In this document: piece by piece, positions 21,305 to 33,243 of the stretch
How the letters are laid out: each line of letters begins with the position of its first letter
Position numbering within the stretch: position 1 is the first letter of the stretch
Origin: Inonotus obliquus
Taxonomy: Eukaryota; Basidiomycota; Agaricomycetes; Hymenochaetales; Hymenochaetaceae
Direction of reading: 5' to 3'
NCBI GenBank assembly: GCA_032164295.1
Contig: JAJHTX010000001.1
Location: 2,480,001 to 2,544,000, forward strand
Length of the DNA: 64,000 nucleotides
The notes under the pieces: generated by a model
What the model saw: only the letters and a program-made list of their open reading frames with translations
Databases searched by the model: none
Told to the model about the DNA's origin: nothing
Position numbers and translations under genes: made by a program

Positions 21305-23393
21305 CTAATGCGTCTCAGATGAGGTCGGAGCTCGTCTGACTTGCCTGCCGCAAGGGATTCGCCATATCCATATTCCCTCCTTAGGGCCAACTCCAATCAA
21401 CAAACGTCCATTCTCCGCAATACAACAAGCCTCGTGTTTCAGTGAGCTGGCTTTTCTATTTCCGCTGCTTTTCATCTCTATATCATCTCCCTCCATTGTC
21501 TCTACAGACCAGTGTGGAAGCTCTTCCCTACCGTGATCGGTCGTTCGATTCTCGGCATCTAGACTGAGCTTGCTCGTCGCCTCGGAAAGACCTTCTTTCC
21601 TATACGTAAAAGAAGGCGGCAAACGCGGCTTAAAGTGCCGTACGCTCGCTAATCGTATGCAACCAAGCGAGGGTAAGGCCACTAGAGGTGTATGTGAAGG
21701 ATTTTGGAAAACGAAGGAGCGAGAAGAAGGATGGTGCCGAGGAAGGTTATATTCGGCTATTACTTTGTAAGACGCTGATGAAGAAGGACTATTATCAATG
21801 AAAGCAAGAAACTCGAAGTATTAGCCCGGTGACTTACAACTGTCCTGGTAATCCTTGAGTAATTCGCGTCCATCAGTTCAACCGACTTTACTTGAACTTG
21901 TACCAAGCGAAAGGCTCACAGAGGCACATCCTCGATATCTTGATTGCCAAATCTCACTATTCGGAGGAAAGAAGCGATCCAAGCCAAGCCATTTCCATAA
22001 GACGAGAGTCCCTGGTTCCGTTTTGAGAGGATCAGGTTCTTTCAATCGCGGAAATACGTCTGCACAGCTTGACAAGAGCATATCATTGCTCATCCTTTAT
22101 CCATTTAGTACCACAGGAACTCGATTGAGGTAAACGAGCGTACCAAGCGATGGATAACACTTGAGCATTGTGAATGGCCGCACTACTGAACAGTGGCTTG
22201 TCTTCGCGCGATATTCGATCACCCGATGTCACCGGACAGTACCAAAGTTTCACTGCGTGATCCATCTATACAAGGGTTACAAAGGTATCTATTATGCCTG
22301 CACGAGGCAACTTACACCACAAGTTGCGATGATAGGGTACAATGGATGGAACGCCTGATGAAAGGGGTCCATTCAGCGCAGAAACGACGTTCTACAATGA
22401 ATCTTCTTACTGCATCAAGGACAGGCGCCTGATGTCCTCCAGGAGGTCCACCAACAAGAATTGCTGTACAGAGTCCATAGTCAGTTCCTTCCGGTTCGTT
22501 TGATCGAAGGCCGAAGGGGGAGCCGCCTAGAGCCATCGTCGACTTCCCGGGCCAACGAGGATTATCAACTTTACAGTCGGCTCTCTTCGTAAGATCGTAT
22601 ATCCGACAAGTATGATCGTGCGACGTTGAGGCTAGAATACATGGGTCGCTCGGGTGTACGGCCAAAGAAGTTATTTTCTGTTAGTCGATGTCAGGGCTGA
22701 TTCATTGACGAGTGAGGACGAAATTTCGTGACGTACTCCCCCGTGTCCCCTTAGGACACCATGGTAACTGGCCTTTTCGACATTATAGAGATACAAAATG
22801 CTATTGGCAGAAAACGTGATGAGAGGCCAGAACTCGTCTGCATTCTGCACCATACACCATGTCGCGCAAGCTATTTCAGGTTCTTCCTACAATTAATTTT
22901 CACCATAAGCGGAACAAGCATGACAGAAAACTTTTCCTGTACTCACAAGTCTTCCCTTGTCCCCAAATCTAACGTGCACTCTCGGAACTTCGATGTTGCA
23001 TATTGGTAGATACGGCTGATGCGGTCTACTAAGGAATAGACGCAGTTTTGAACCTCCGCCAACGGCGACCACACCAGACCACTTGTCACAGATCTTCTGC
23101 CATTGAGCAGCTTTGTTTGGCTCCGAAGAGAATTCACCGTTCCACAACGAGCTTAGCGACGAAACATCCCATGGGAATATCGATATCGCGCGAAACGCTC
23201 TTGATCCTTCAGAAGCGCAAGACTGAAATAGAAGCACAAAGTCAAGAGAATCCTCAGTTCACAAGATCAAGGACAACCAGCGGGACGCGTACTTGCTGAC
23301 TTTTACTTCGAGCTTGAAAGGATGATCATTTTTCAGCGACTCGTACCAAGCCTCAAGAGACTCTTTGCGGCCGTTGTTCTCATCTTGCACCAT
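21305..23393 (-). CDS. EED: WD40-repeat protein resembling EED/ESC (PRC2 subunit)
   Basis: Predicted 545 aa from nine exons: 23301-23393, 22947-23252, 22737-22886, 22411-22677, 22316-22354, 22144-22265, 21920-22094, 21838-21853 and 21305-21774. WD40 blades are visible: ITSLAVHPSDPCILASTSHDHTCRIYDL, VGGPPGGHQAPVLDAAFHPLYPIIATCGMDHAVKLW, and a late blade GLDRFFPPNS...RGCASDYQDSSSYKVIAEYNLP. The run HPxxPxxLxSxSxDHxxRIxDL followed by GGHxxxVLxAxFHPxxxxIxTCGMDHxxKLW matches the layout of EED/ESC, which reads H3K27me3 and activates the PRC2 methyltransferase. The long insert between blades is fungal. Exon 8 is 16 nt and is needed to restore DYQDSSSYKV. The first exon (MVQDENNG...) is the least certain part; two donors (GTCAGC or GTAAAA) keep frame. 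A generic WD40 protein remains possible. Confidence 0.7.
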
Positions 23394-24156
23394 TTGTGAA
23401 GGAGTGGTAGAAGAGAAGTCAACTCACCTGGAGCCAAAAACAGAACAAGACAGAAACGGACTCATGACAAATAAGTTCTCACGATAATAAAAATAGAAAA
23501 GGATTGTGCCCGAAATCGTTCTTGCCATATAGCTACAATCCGTAGCAGATTTGAATGTACATATGCACCTGAACACAAAGAATAGAGAGTAAAAAGAAAT
23601 AATAAACACATCGGAGGATTAAAAAATGTGGTGTCAAGAGATAATTGAGAAGGAGATCGTATTCTAGGATACAGCAAGGTGGGGACTCAAATGCACGAAC
23701 TAGGGTGGACCAGAAGCTGGATTTTCGCAGCAAGAAAAAGAATACCAAAGGGAGCTGAATGGAGAACGAGGCAAAGTATATCGGGCACAAAAGGGCATTG
23801 CAAAGCAGTGTACATCCACGGACCGGAAATCAAGGAAACCAGCGGCATCGATGCACACGAATGAAATACCACATCCTTCTCCAAACGCGACACCTATAGT
23901 AGACGGAAGAGGAAAAGTGGCCGGAAAGGCACGCATCAGCATCCCGCTCTCACAGCCAAATACCCGCTCGTCTGACATTACGGATTAAAAAGGTGCATGA
24001 TGTACTGCCAGCAGTCGTAATCGGTGATGGTGAGCGTGGTGGTAATAATAGCAAGTCTGATTCCTCGGTCCGAATTGTCAAAGAAGCATGGAATAGGGGC
24101 GCCTAGGTTCGTATGTCATGCTTCCTTCTTTGCAATGTAACACGAAGAATATATCA
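23394..24156. other. Intergenic region between EED-like and PPZ-type genes
   Basis: Upstream of the EED-like gene and downstream of the phosphatase gene, both on the minus strand. AT-rich at 23460-23640. The short frames on either strand (for example 23679-23864 +) have no splice partner or similarity I recognise. Confidence 0.5.
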
Positions 24157-25934
24157 TTAGGCAGGAGGAGGGGAGGATGCAGCGGCAATACTGGAACAAG
24201 GGTCAGGTGAGAGCTGTGGCTTAGAGAGCAAACAATTACGAACCTCTTCCTCTTTGCTTTGGACATCTCCTTACGCAACGCAGGTCCATCCAAAGGTTTG
24301 AGTAACTCGAAGGCGCATAATAGATCTTCCGATACACTATGTAGGGTGATTAGCGAAATGGAAAATCGCGTGTAATTCGGTGAAATTCACCTCATACAAG
24401 CACCATAATTGTCAAATTCTATACAAAGTAGATCAGTAAACCATGTGCTTTCAGTGATAAACCGCTCACCTCCGCAATAGTTGGGCGCACTGAAGACTGT
24501 GACAAGGGTTCGGTCATTCCAGAACTCATACCCGTCCTCAACTACCATATGCGCTCGGCAGATCAAGTCCATATCATATCGCCCAAGGAAGTCGTTGATG
24601 ATCGACTTCCCAAAACAATAACTTACGCCCCGCTCGTTGTCCTCCCACTCCACTGCACTATCCGAAGGGTCGGACCACAGAAGGTCATTAAGGAGACCGT
24701 AATCTGGGACATCTGTTGGTCGCTGAATTCGCTTGATGTCCTCAAGTGAGGTCATTGATGGAGAGAGACCGCCGTGGACACAGAATATCTTGGATGCGAC
24801 GACAGCGGCGATAGGTAGGCAGTTGAAGACATCGATGAACAACTTCCACGTTTTGATGTTACATCGTCTCTTGCATTCGTCGTAAAAACCATATACTGAA
24901 AAAAGAATACGAGGCATGTGATCAGCGTGCATTGCCACTTAGTGAGATAAAGCATGTCCATTGACGTACCTCGCGTCACATTCGCGCATTCGTGATTTCC
25001 ACGTAACAGGAAGAAGTTCTCGGGATATTTGATTTTGTAACAAAGCAGCAGAAGAATCGTTTCTAGACTCTGTTTTCCCCGGTCGACATAATCGCCAAGG
25101 AATAGGTAGTTTGCGCTTGGAGGAAACCCGCACATCTCAAACAACCTAATGAGGTCCGAATACTGACCATGTACGTCTCCAACGATCTTTACAGGGGGCG
25201 AGAGCTCGATAAGAGTCGGCTGAGCCAAGAAGATGTCGCGTGCAGCGTAACAGACGGCTGTGATTTCCGCATTCTTCAAACATAGCGATTTGCTGATCTT
25301 GCCCGTATAACCAACATCCAACAGACGCTGAATCATATCATCCACGTCGAACGATTGCTGAGGCTGCTGTTTTAGCCTGTCCTTGCTCGAGATCCCATTT
25401 CCAATGGAGGTGGCTGAGTCTGTTTGTGGAAGACTCTCGGGGGCTGATCCAGGTGTGGGAGTGGCCTGGTTTGACAAAATAGTTGCAGCGCGCGGAATGT
25501 CAAGTGGAGGGAGGTTTGATTTCCTTCTGTAAAGCAAAATGCTTAAGCGCCGATCTCTTCTCGACTGGAGCAGTAAAGACGCCACGGAGAATTGGAAAAA
25601 CGTACGATGGATGAGATTGGCCGCCTCCGGCACCACTTGCGTTCCCATCCGGTAGGTTGGTTGAAGACGTGAGTGGGCCACCCACTGTCGACCCCGGCCC
25701 TTCCGAAGCGCCCGAACCAGGCGCTGAACGTGTATCTGGAGCCACACCGTTTGGGGCTGCCGAGCGAGAATTAAAACCTCGTACGGTACTCGAACCATCA
25801 TCGTCGTTCTCGGCAGTCAGTGAGCCAGAATCAGAAGGCGAAGGAGCATTTGGGTCGTTGTCTTGTAGGTCTGAATCCTTCTCCTTTCCCTTATCCCGAC
25901 CCTTCTTGGACCGTTTGGATTGGGTTTGGCCCAT
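24157..25934 (-). CDS. PPZ1: PPZ-type serine/threonine protein phosphatase (PP1-like)
   Basis: Predicted 488 aa from exons 25606-25934, 24970-25526, 24470-24895, 24391-24418, 24244-24336 and 24157-24190. It starts [11 protein letters not shown], a likely N-myristoylation signal (Gly2) with a basic patch, followed by ~160 Ser/Pro/Gly-rich residues. This N-terminal extension separates PPZ enzymes from PP1. The catalytic domain (~170-470) has all metallophosphatase motifs: [10 protein letters not shown] (~226), GDYVDRG, RGNHE, HGGLSP and [21 protein letters not shown] phosphatases regulate potassium and sodium homeostasis and cell-wall integrity in yeast and are inhibited by Hal3. The end is formed by a 34-nt exon giving [11 protein letters not shown] after the AKRKR region. 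Confidence 0.93.
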
Positions 25935-26361
25935 CTCTGACGCGGAAGCAGCGTCGGGATGAGGAGAATGCGACCTGGCCCTGTGGAGGCGGGAAGCAAG
26001 TGCGGAGAAGAGACCAGGCGCCAGGGTGGAAGAAATGAAAAGTAGGGATGGTGAGGAAGGATGTGGAGTATGAAGATGAGGTGAAAAGAAATAGAGACAG
26101 TACTACAAGGTAGTACTAAGACTAAGGGTGTGCTGGTGCTAGACTGAGATGATGGAACGGGCCATAGCCAACTTGGCATGTCACGTCACGCTACAGCGAT
26201 CACTTCAGCCCAAGGTCACTCATCTTAGTTCACTCGAAGAGGTATTTCACTCTTTCAGTCAGACAAAAAAATACGTGCATATACCCATAATATTGCATGG
26301 CAAATGTTCATTGCATAATGGATAAGCACAATGAAAATAAAACAAATCATACACTCATTTC
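25935..26361. other. Intergenic region (PPZ promoter / RPS11 3' flank)
   Basis: Between two minus-strand genes. It contains the 5' leader and promoter of the phosphatase gene and the 3' flank of RPS11. No further feature recognised. Confidence 0.5.
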
Positions 26362-27123
26362 TCAGAACTTTCCAAACGTCTTCGTCGCCGCTTTGCTCTT
26401 CATCACACGGAGGACGTTGAATCGGACAGTCTTCGAAAGAGGTCGGCATTGTCCTTGTGGTCAAATCAATAAAATCAACTCCAGAATCACCAACGAATCC
26501 ATAGGAACGTCACTTACCAACAGTGACCATGTCACCAATCTCCACACGGAACGCCGGTGATAGATGCGCCGCAAGGTTCTTGTGTCTCTTCTCGTAACGG
26601 TCTACAATCATTCATGACATGGTGAGTTCCCCGCGCAGACGACAGTTGGGAAATGCGAATCAAAACCGCCACTCACTGTATTTAGGAATGTAGTGAAGGT
26701 AGTCTCGGCGAATGATGATGGTTCGGTTCATCTTAGTTGACACGACTTTCCCAGTAAGAATTCGCCCGCGAATAGACACGTTGCTGGTGAACGGGCATTT
26801 CTTGTCTAAATGTCATACATTTCAGGGAACAACGGAGAGAAACGAGTTTGAGCATCCACGCACCAATGTAAGTGCCATTAATGGCTTCAGGCGGGGTCTT
26901 GAAACCAAGACCAACATCCTTATACCACCGCTTCTCCTTCGTCACTACCTTCTTGCCAACTATACAATGCTAAGCTCTCCGACCATCCCAATAACGCGTC
27001 AACAGACCTTTAACTTTGGCATTTTGGAAGAGATGTTGCTTTTGGAACGCCCTTTCAATCTAACAATGGAGTCAATTCGGCGCAAGGCGTGATGCACAAC
27101 ATTGGCTTTACCTGCTCGGCCAT
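26362..27123 (-). CDS. RPS11: Cytosolic 40S ribosomal protein S11 (uS17)
   Basis: Predicted 154 aa from six exons: 27112-27123, 27008-27059, 26864-26959, 26677-26805, 26518-26601 and 26362-26453. The first exon encodes only MAEQ, then splices to [17 protein letters not shown]. The full uS17 pattern follows: [102 protein letters not shown], ending KTFGKF. The length matches eukaryotic S11. Five introns in such a short gene is typical of basidiomycete ribosomal protein genes. The introns are 58 nt or little longer where checked, and I saw no convincing box C/D snoRNA in them. Confidence 0.97.
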
Positions 27124-27684
27124 GCTGTATGAAAGTAAGGATGGAAGGACGTGTCTAGCAGATGCGCTGTGCGCCGGGTGTTTCTCTCAAACTTTCACTT
27201 CGTCCCAAAACCCATTTAGTTCGGCTAACTCCGTCGAAGTAGAACTATACAGCACCCAAGTCGTTTACATAAACCTTACCAATTTAGTGATCTCTCCCGG
27301 GCCATCGATCGAAGACAACTTCGACGAAGAGAACGTCGACAAAAGTGTCCTTCTCGTAATACCCCCTCGTAATACCTGTATAATTTATATGCGCACGTAA
27401 CTGCACTCAGTGGATCTGATGACCTGCTTATGATAACTACCGGCTCAAAATATACCTGTTGCACCGATCAGAAATACTATGTACATAGACGTCTTGCAGC
27501 TAGAAACTCTGGGTGCAATATTGGTGGAATGAACAGTATTCCCGCCCAAGCGGCCGGGTAGGATTGTGAAGTAGTGAAATAACTCTCAATCCATACTGCC
27601 TATACCACATTATAACGATGCTACACATTTCCTCTATCCAAGAATCAACGCTCAAAATCTATACAGAAGAATAACAGTATTAAA
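27124..27684. other. Intergenic region (RPS11 promoter / IDI1 3' flank)
   Basis: Presumed promoter of RPS11 and 3' flank of IDI1. A short plus-strand frame at 27089-27400 overlaps the RPS11 start and is not supported. No other feature seen. Confidence 0.5.
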
Positions 27685-28801
<1,117 letters not shown>

Positions 28802-29070
28802 GTAACCGCCTTACCTATAGCTCATGGTACTCGGACCACTTGGAGCACCGGCGAATCCCGAAACGCGTCCTTGTTGTAGAAGAACACGTGCTATTCATTG
28901 GCCAATTGAGTCTCGATAATTTTCTAGTTCTACTACTTCCTGATAAGCTGAGAATGGTCTGAAACACGCATGGAGCGTTTGACAAAGTTCGATTATGGTT
29001 TAGAACTATTATGGACCAGCGATCAAAGCCTTGAGGGACTGAAAGGTTTGAGACGATATTGATACCTGCA

Positions 29071-32000
29071 TCATTTGATTCTAATCTTCAATTGACCGTA
29101 AGCAGAGTCTTGGTTAATAGTTATGAGATCTTTCGTTGCGAGTACTTTTGAGCGGAGAAAGAAACCAGAAGAGCATTCCCAGACAGACGAAATTAGCGGC
29201 AGCATTTTAGTACTTCTCCTACTATGCGAAGAAGGTAACTGCATGCACATACCAAGACAATGATGGAAAGCAGCAACAGCGACACGACGGGTGCTCGTCT
29301 TGGGGGGAACGACGTCGTCAAATATGAGAGTAGTCTGACCACCGGACAACGCCTGGGCTTGCATCTTGCAGTACCTTGTTGCCTAACAGTGAGTAACCAC
29401 CTTCAGGAATCAAACAAAGCTTACTCCAGGAAATTATACGACGTTCTTTCAAGCGTAATGATGTTTTCGGTATCCTGTGTATCTTGCGCGGTGACCCCCT
29501 CATTTGTCACTTGAGAATTGCATTTGTTACCTTTTGTAATATCTACGACTGAGTTTCTCATACCGTCAAATTGGAAATCGTCTGATCCCCTCTGTGCACT
29601 AGGAGACATCCCGAAGTTCAGACCGACCATGCTGCCACTGTGGCTCGGTAGGATCGAGAGAGAGCCCCGTCTACTTCCCGAGCGTGATCGCGAACGCATG
29701 ATGCGAACATCCGCGTTGTCCAAGCTTATACGGTCACCACCGTTTTCTCCTGCTGGAGCGAACCCTGCGCCAGCGGAGGAAGATGTTCCTGCAGCATTGT
29801 CCCATGGGAAGAACGCGTTACGCTGCGTTCCGGAACTCGGATTGAACTCAGCGGCATCGAAGCCGAGGTGCGATGAAGGATGTTGACCTCCATCCCTTCC
29901 TCTTTCGGGTTCCTGGAGGCAGTTCAGTCGTGGATGACGAAACGTTGGAACGTATCTCACTGACCTCTGAAGAACGGATTCGGGTCGTGTCATCAAAGTT
30001 GACAGGTTCATGAAAATCGCCGTCTATTGGTTGAATGCAATGGCTTGGTATTAGGGCTTAGAGAAGGGAAAGAATGTACTGACCCATAAATCCGAAATCG
30101 TAATCCATGGGTGCGTAATCGTTATCTCCAAGGCCATATTGGACGTCGGGTTTCTGTATGCCGCGCGAAATCTCGGAGCCAGGGGATATTTTCCTTCGTC
30201 GCTTCGTAGATCGTCCATCTTTAGGCATATTGAGCAACAGGAGGCTAAATTGCTGCAGATTCTTCATACCATGATCCTCCAGATGAATATTCCCAGATCT
30301 GGATTCGACTTGCACCCGATAGATCTCGAACCAGAAATTGGTGAGTGTAGGCGCCGTAACTGACGGACAGGTCGTGAGACTATCGATAAAGGAAGGATAG
30401 GTATGAACTCACGTCCTTCGGGAGTTCCCCATATGAGGTCCTCGAGGGCTTTTCCGCCTTCTTTCTCGAGCCTTTTTCGCTCCATCTCAAGGCGAAGAAG
30501 TCTCTGCCTCTCGACATAATGTTCCCGGGCAGCCTAGAGACACTGAGCCATCGTGGCTGATTAAGCAAATGACTCGACATACCCTAAGTTCTTCATCTGA
30601 GAGCTCAGTCCTGGCGTCGAGCAAAAGCCTAACCCTTTTCGGCTTTCGCTGCGGGCGGGTGTCTGCGATATTCTGACCTTCGACGAGCTCGGGTAGCTCG
30701 ACTTGATTGTCGTATGCTATAAGCTCTTCCACAAAGGAGCGCGGAGCAGAAGCTTGACTGAGATGGGTCGCTACTGAGCGCGGTGTTAGCCCCAGACGTT
30801 CGCCACTAGCCGGGGGTAAATTCTCTTTAGGGCGATTAATTCATAGGCTGCCTGTCTTGTAGATTAAACAGAACTTTGTATACCTTTATCTGATTCTGCG
30901 AGCGACTTTCACCTTCGTTGAGTGCTAATGAGGGAACTAAAGCCATAGGAAATGCTCACTCGTTTCCTAGTTGAAGTATCCTTGTCCTTAGATATAGCCG
31001 ATACCGGTCTATTTGAGTAGTCAAAGTCATGATCCAGGCCCAGGTCGAGACCACCGCCGACGTCGAAATCGGGCTGCTGATCTACATCCATCGGCGCGCT
31101 ACAAGCAGGAAATTTGATTAGCATGGAATCTAAGTCATGAGACTTCTTACGTGCCCGAGAGCCGTGCTGGGGATGTCCGCTCCCCAGCCTTCTCCAAGTT
31201 CTCGCGCGAGTTCATCTCCGATGTCACCAAGAGCCATATCAAAGTTGTCACTAGGTCCGAACATATTGTCATCAAATCCGAAGGACCCAAAACGCAGAGC
31301 ATTATCTATCTGAGAGGATGAGGCATCGATGCCGCCCAAGAATGAAGCGTTAGCATCAAAAGAGGTCGACAGAAGGTGCTCATGATGTTCATCCAGAGTG
31401 TGCAAGTTAGCTCTGCCGGTCTCAGGAGGCATCAGTGACGTCTTGGACTTGCCCTTTGATTTTGATTTCGACTTGTTCCTTCCGAAAGTGAAGTCTTCGT
31501 CGTCGTCATCATCATCGTCTTCGCCGCCCTTTTGCCGTTGGGTACCGACTGGAAATTTGTCAAATATATGCACATGTAATGGTAGTTACTCTCACATCCT
31601 GAAATATCGGCCCAGTCCTGTTGATGCGTACAGAACACATAAGAATTGATGCGAAGCAGCCAGATGCCAGGACTCACAGCAAACGCATCAAATTCGAAAG
31701 CGACCGCAATTGACGGATCCGCTGCAAGTGTGAGAGCGTCGGGTCTGGGCAATGGATGAAAAATGATATCCTTGCATGACCAAAGAGGACGAACCGAACG
31801 GTAGGTTGACCCATCTGAAGCTGAGCTTCGGAGAGGGCACCAAGTGCATGTATTTCTTGTACAGCTTTTTTGAGGTGAGCAAAGCAGTTGCTGACGTCAG
31901 TCACGAAAATCTCATGTTTTACTGTCGCTGGCTTGTCAGCAAGTCTTCTGAAATGAATGAAAAGAGTGGCGGACTCTTGTATACCCTGGGCATATCTTGA

Positions 32001-32246
32001 GCAGGAAACGGAGAAAAAAAGGGCATGCACTGACCTAGCGACGCCGACCATGAGATTACTTGATAGACGAAGAGCGAGAGGTTCTGAAGGATGAGAAATA
32101 AGGTCACATAGTTGAGGAATATCTGCAGACTGTATTGAGCGGCGGGGAAGCTTCTTGAAGGAGGATTTGGAGCCGAGAGTAGCAGCCAGCCAGAGGAGAC
32201 CGAAGCCACTGTCGCGCTTGGCTAGGAGTTCAGGAGAGAAGAACAT
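29071..32246 (-). CDS. REC8: Meiotic cohesin kleisin subunit Rec8
   Basis: Predicted ~769 aa from about 16 exons: 32035-32246, 31975-31985, 31795-31921, 31678-31744, 31596-31617, ~31155-31548, 30960-31098, a possible 12-nt exon near 30890, 30583-30822, 30413-30533, 30084-30359, 29965-30023, 29564-29912, 29425-29509, 29253-29374, 29071-29144. The N-terminal kleisin domain reads MFFSPELLAKRDSGFGLLWLAAT, then LALRLSSNLMVGVARVYKIKHEIFVTDV; the LALRLSSNL motif marks Rec8/Rad21 proteins, and the GFGLLWLAATLGSKS start favours Rec8. The middle is acidic (a run of seven Asp at ~31500). The C-terminal winged helix gives NFLEYCKMQAQ...VAAFHHCLVLATKDLITI. Rec8 closes the cohesin ring in meiosis. The junction after STALG is not solved: the strong GTAAGA donor gives the wrong frame, and only a weak GC donor (GCACGT) works. 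Confidence 0.85.
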
Positions 32247-32702
32247 TGGGGAGAGAGGGAGAGAGAGAGCAGAGGGGTTATAAACAAAGTAGACTATATG
32301 CGTCCATGTCATATGTTGCTTCTTTCGTGGTGTAATTGGATGTCATACTTCTTTTCAGCTTGCATGTTTGACATATTTGGCATTATTCTGTCGGTAAGCC
32401 GGGAATACCGGGTTGTATTATAAATCACAGAGATTCTCAAGGCGAGCCTGCCCATAGACAGAGGCGCGGTTTCTCTAAAGAGGTCGCTGGTCCCCGTGGC
32501 TGCACTAGCATAGTAGTCCCGCTTCATGATGACCAACACTCGAGAGCATTGCCCGGAGTATGTGACTTGCACACAGGCCTATCACACACATCCCCAGCAA
32601 GGAGGCAACCCACTCGTCGGGAGTAACCTCAAGCCTCAAGAGACGTGCACACACAGGTGGAACATTGAATAGCGTAAGTACTACTGAGATGCGCGGCCGC
32701 TA
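32247..32702. other. REC8 upstream region / LYR gene 3' flank
   Basis: Both neighbours are on the minus strand. It carries the REC8 promoter; I see no ACGCGT site here. A frame at 32309-32572 (-) has no recognised similarity. Confidence 0.5.
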
Positions 32703-33040
32703 TCATCGCATTGGAAGTATCACCTTGAGTTCTCTTCGCCCCGCCGAGATTAGTGTTTGTATCTTGTCCTGATAATTCTCCTTAAATGTCGTGTAACCAT
32801 AGAAAATCAAATGCTTACCAAGTCCTGAACATCTCTATTTCTTTCAATCTCCTGCCGAATCCATCGCACAGTCTCTTTCCTTGCAGAAGGATCTGGAATG
32901 TCTAGCGAAGAATCTTTGTGAGCTCTCATCCAAGACGACAGAGAAACAAATGATGCTTTACGTCGAGCTGCACGAATTGCAAATCTGTAGAGAGAAAGTA
33001 CGTCTGCTTGAAGAACAAAATGTCTGAGTGATAAGTGCAT
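32703..33040 (-). CDS. LYR-motif mitochondrial protein (LYRM2-like)
   Basis: Small gene with exons 32962-33040, 32819-32913 and 32703-32768 (79 aa), or, if the in-frame 48-nt segment 32914-32961 is retained, 95 aa. The N-terminal LSLRHFVLQADVLSLYRFAIRAAR contains the Leu-Tyr-Arg motif with the preceding helix. DPSARKETVRWIRQEIERNRDVQDL and a final LISAGRRELK match the single-domain LYR family. These small proteins work in mitochondria as adaptors for Fe-S cluster delivery and assembly of respiratory complexes, usually with acyl carrier protein. The spacing resembles LYRM2. The 48-nt segment has GTAAAG..CAAAG ends and splits the protein where family members have no insert, so I favour splicing. 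The 5' end is uncertain. Confidence 0.75.
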
Positions 33041-33243
33041 CCAGTCTGTGTCGTATAGAGTAACAAGTGCCTCGGACGGGAGATGAGATGGAGAGAGAGG
33101 AGAAAGAAGATATTCGCGGTGATTGAATTTCGTAAAGTTACACCGCGGCTATTTCCTTTCTTGTCACCAAGCCCACTCTCAGACTTAGCAACATCACTCA
33201 ACTCATATCCAGTACACCCCAGCCCTCCACGACTTCAAATATC
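33041..33243. promoter_or_regulatory. Divergent promoter region (LYR protein / RD-rich protein)
   Basis: A 203-bp gap between divergently oriented start codons; presumably a shared bidirectional promoter. Confidence 0.45.
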
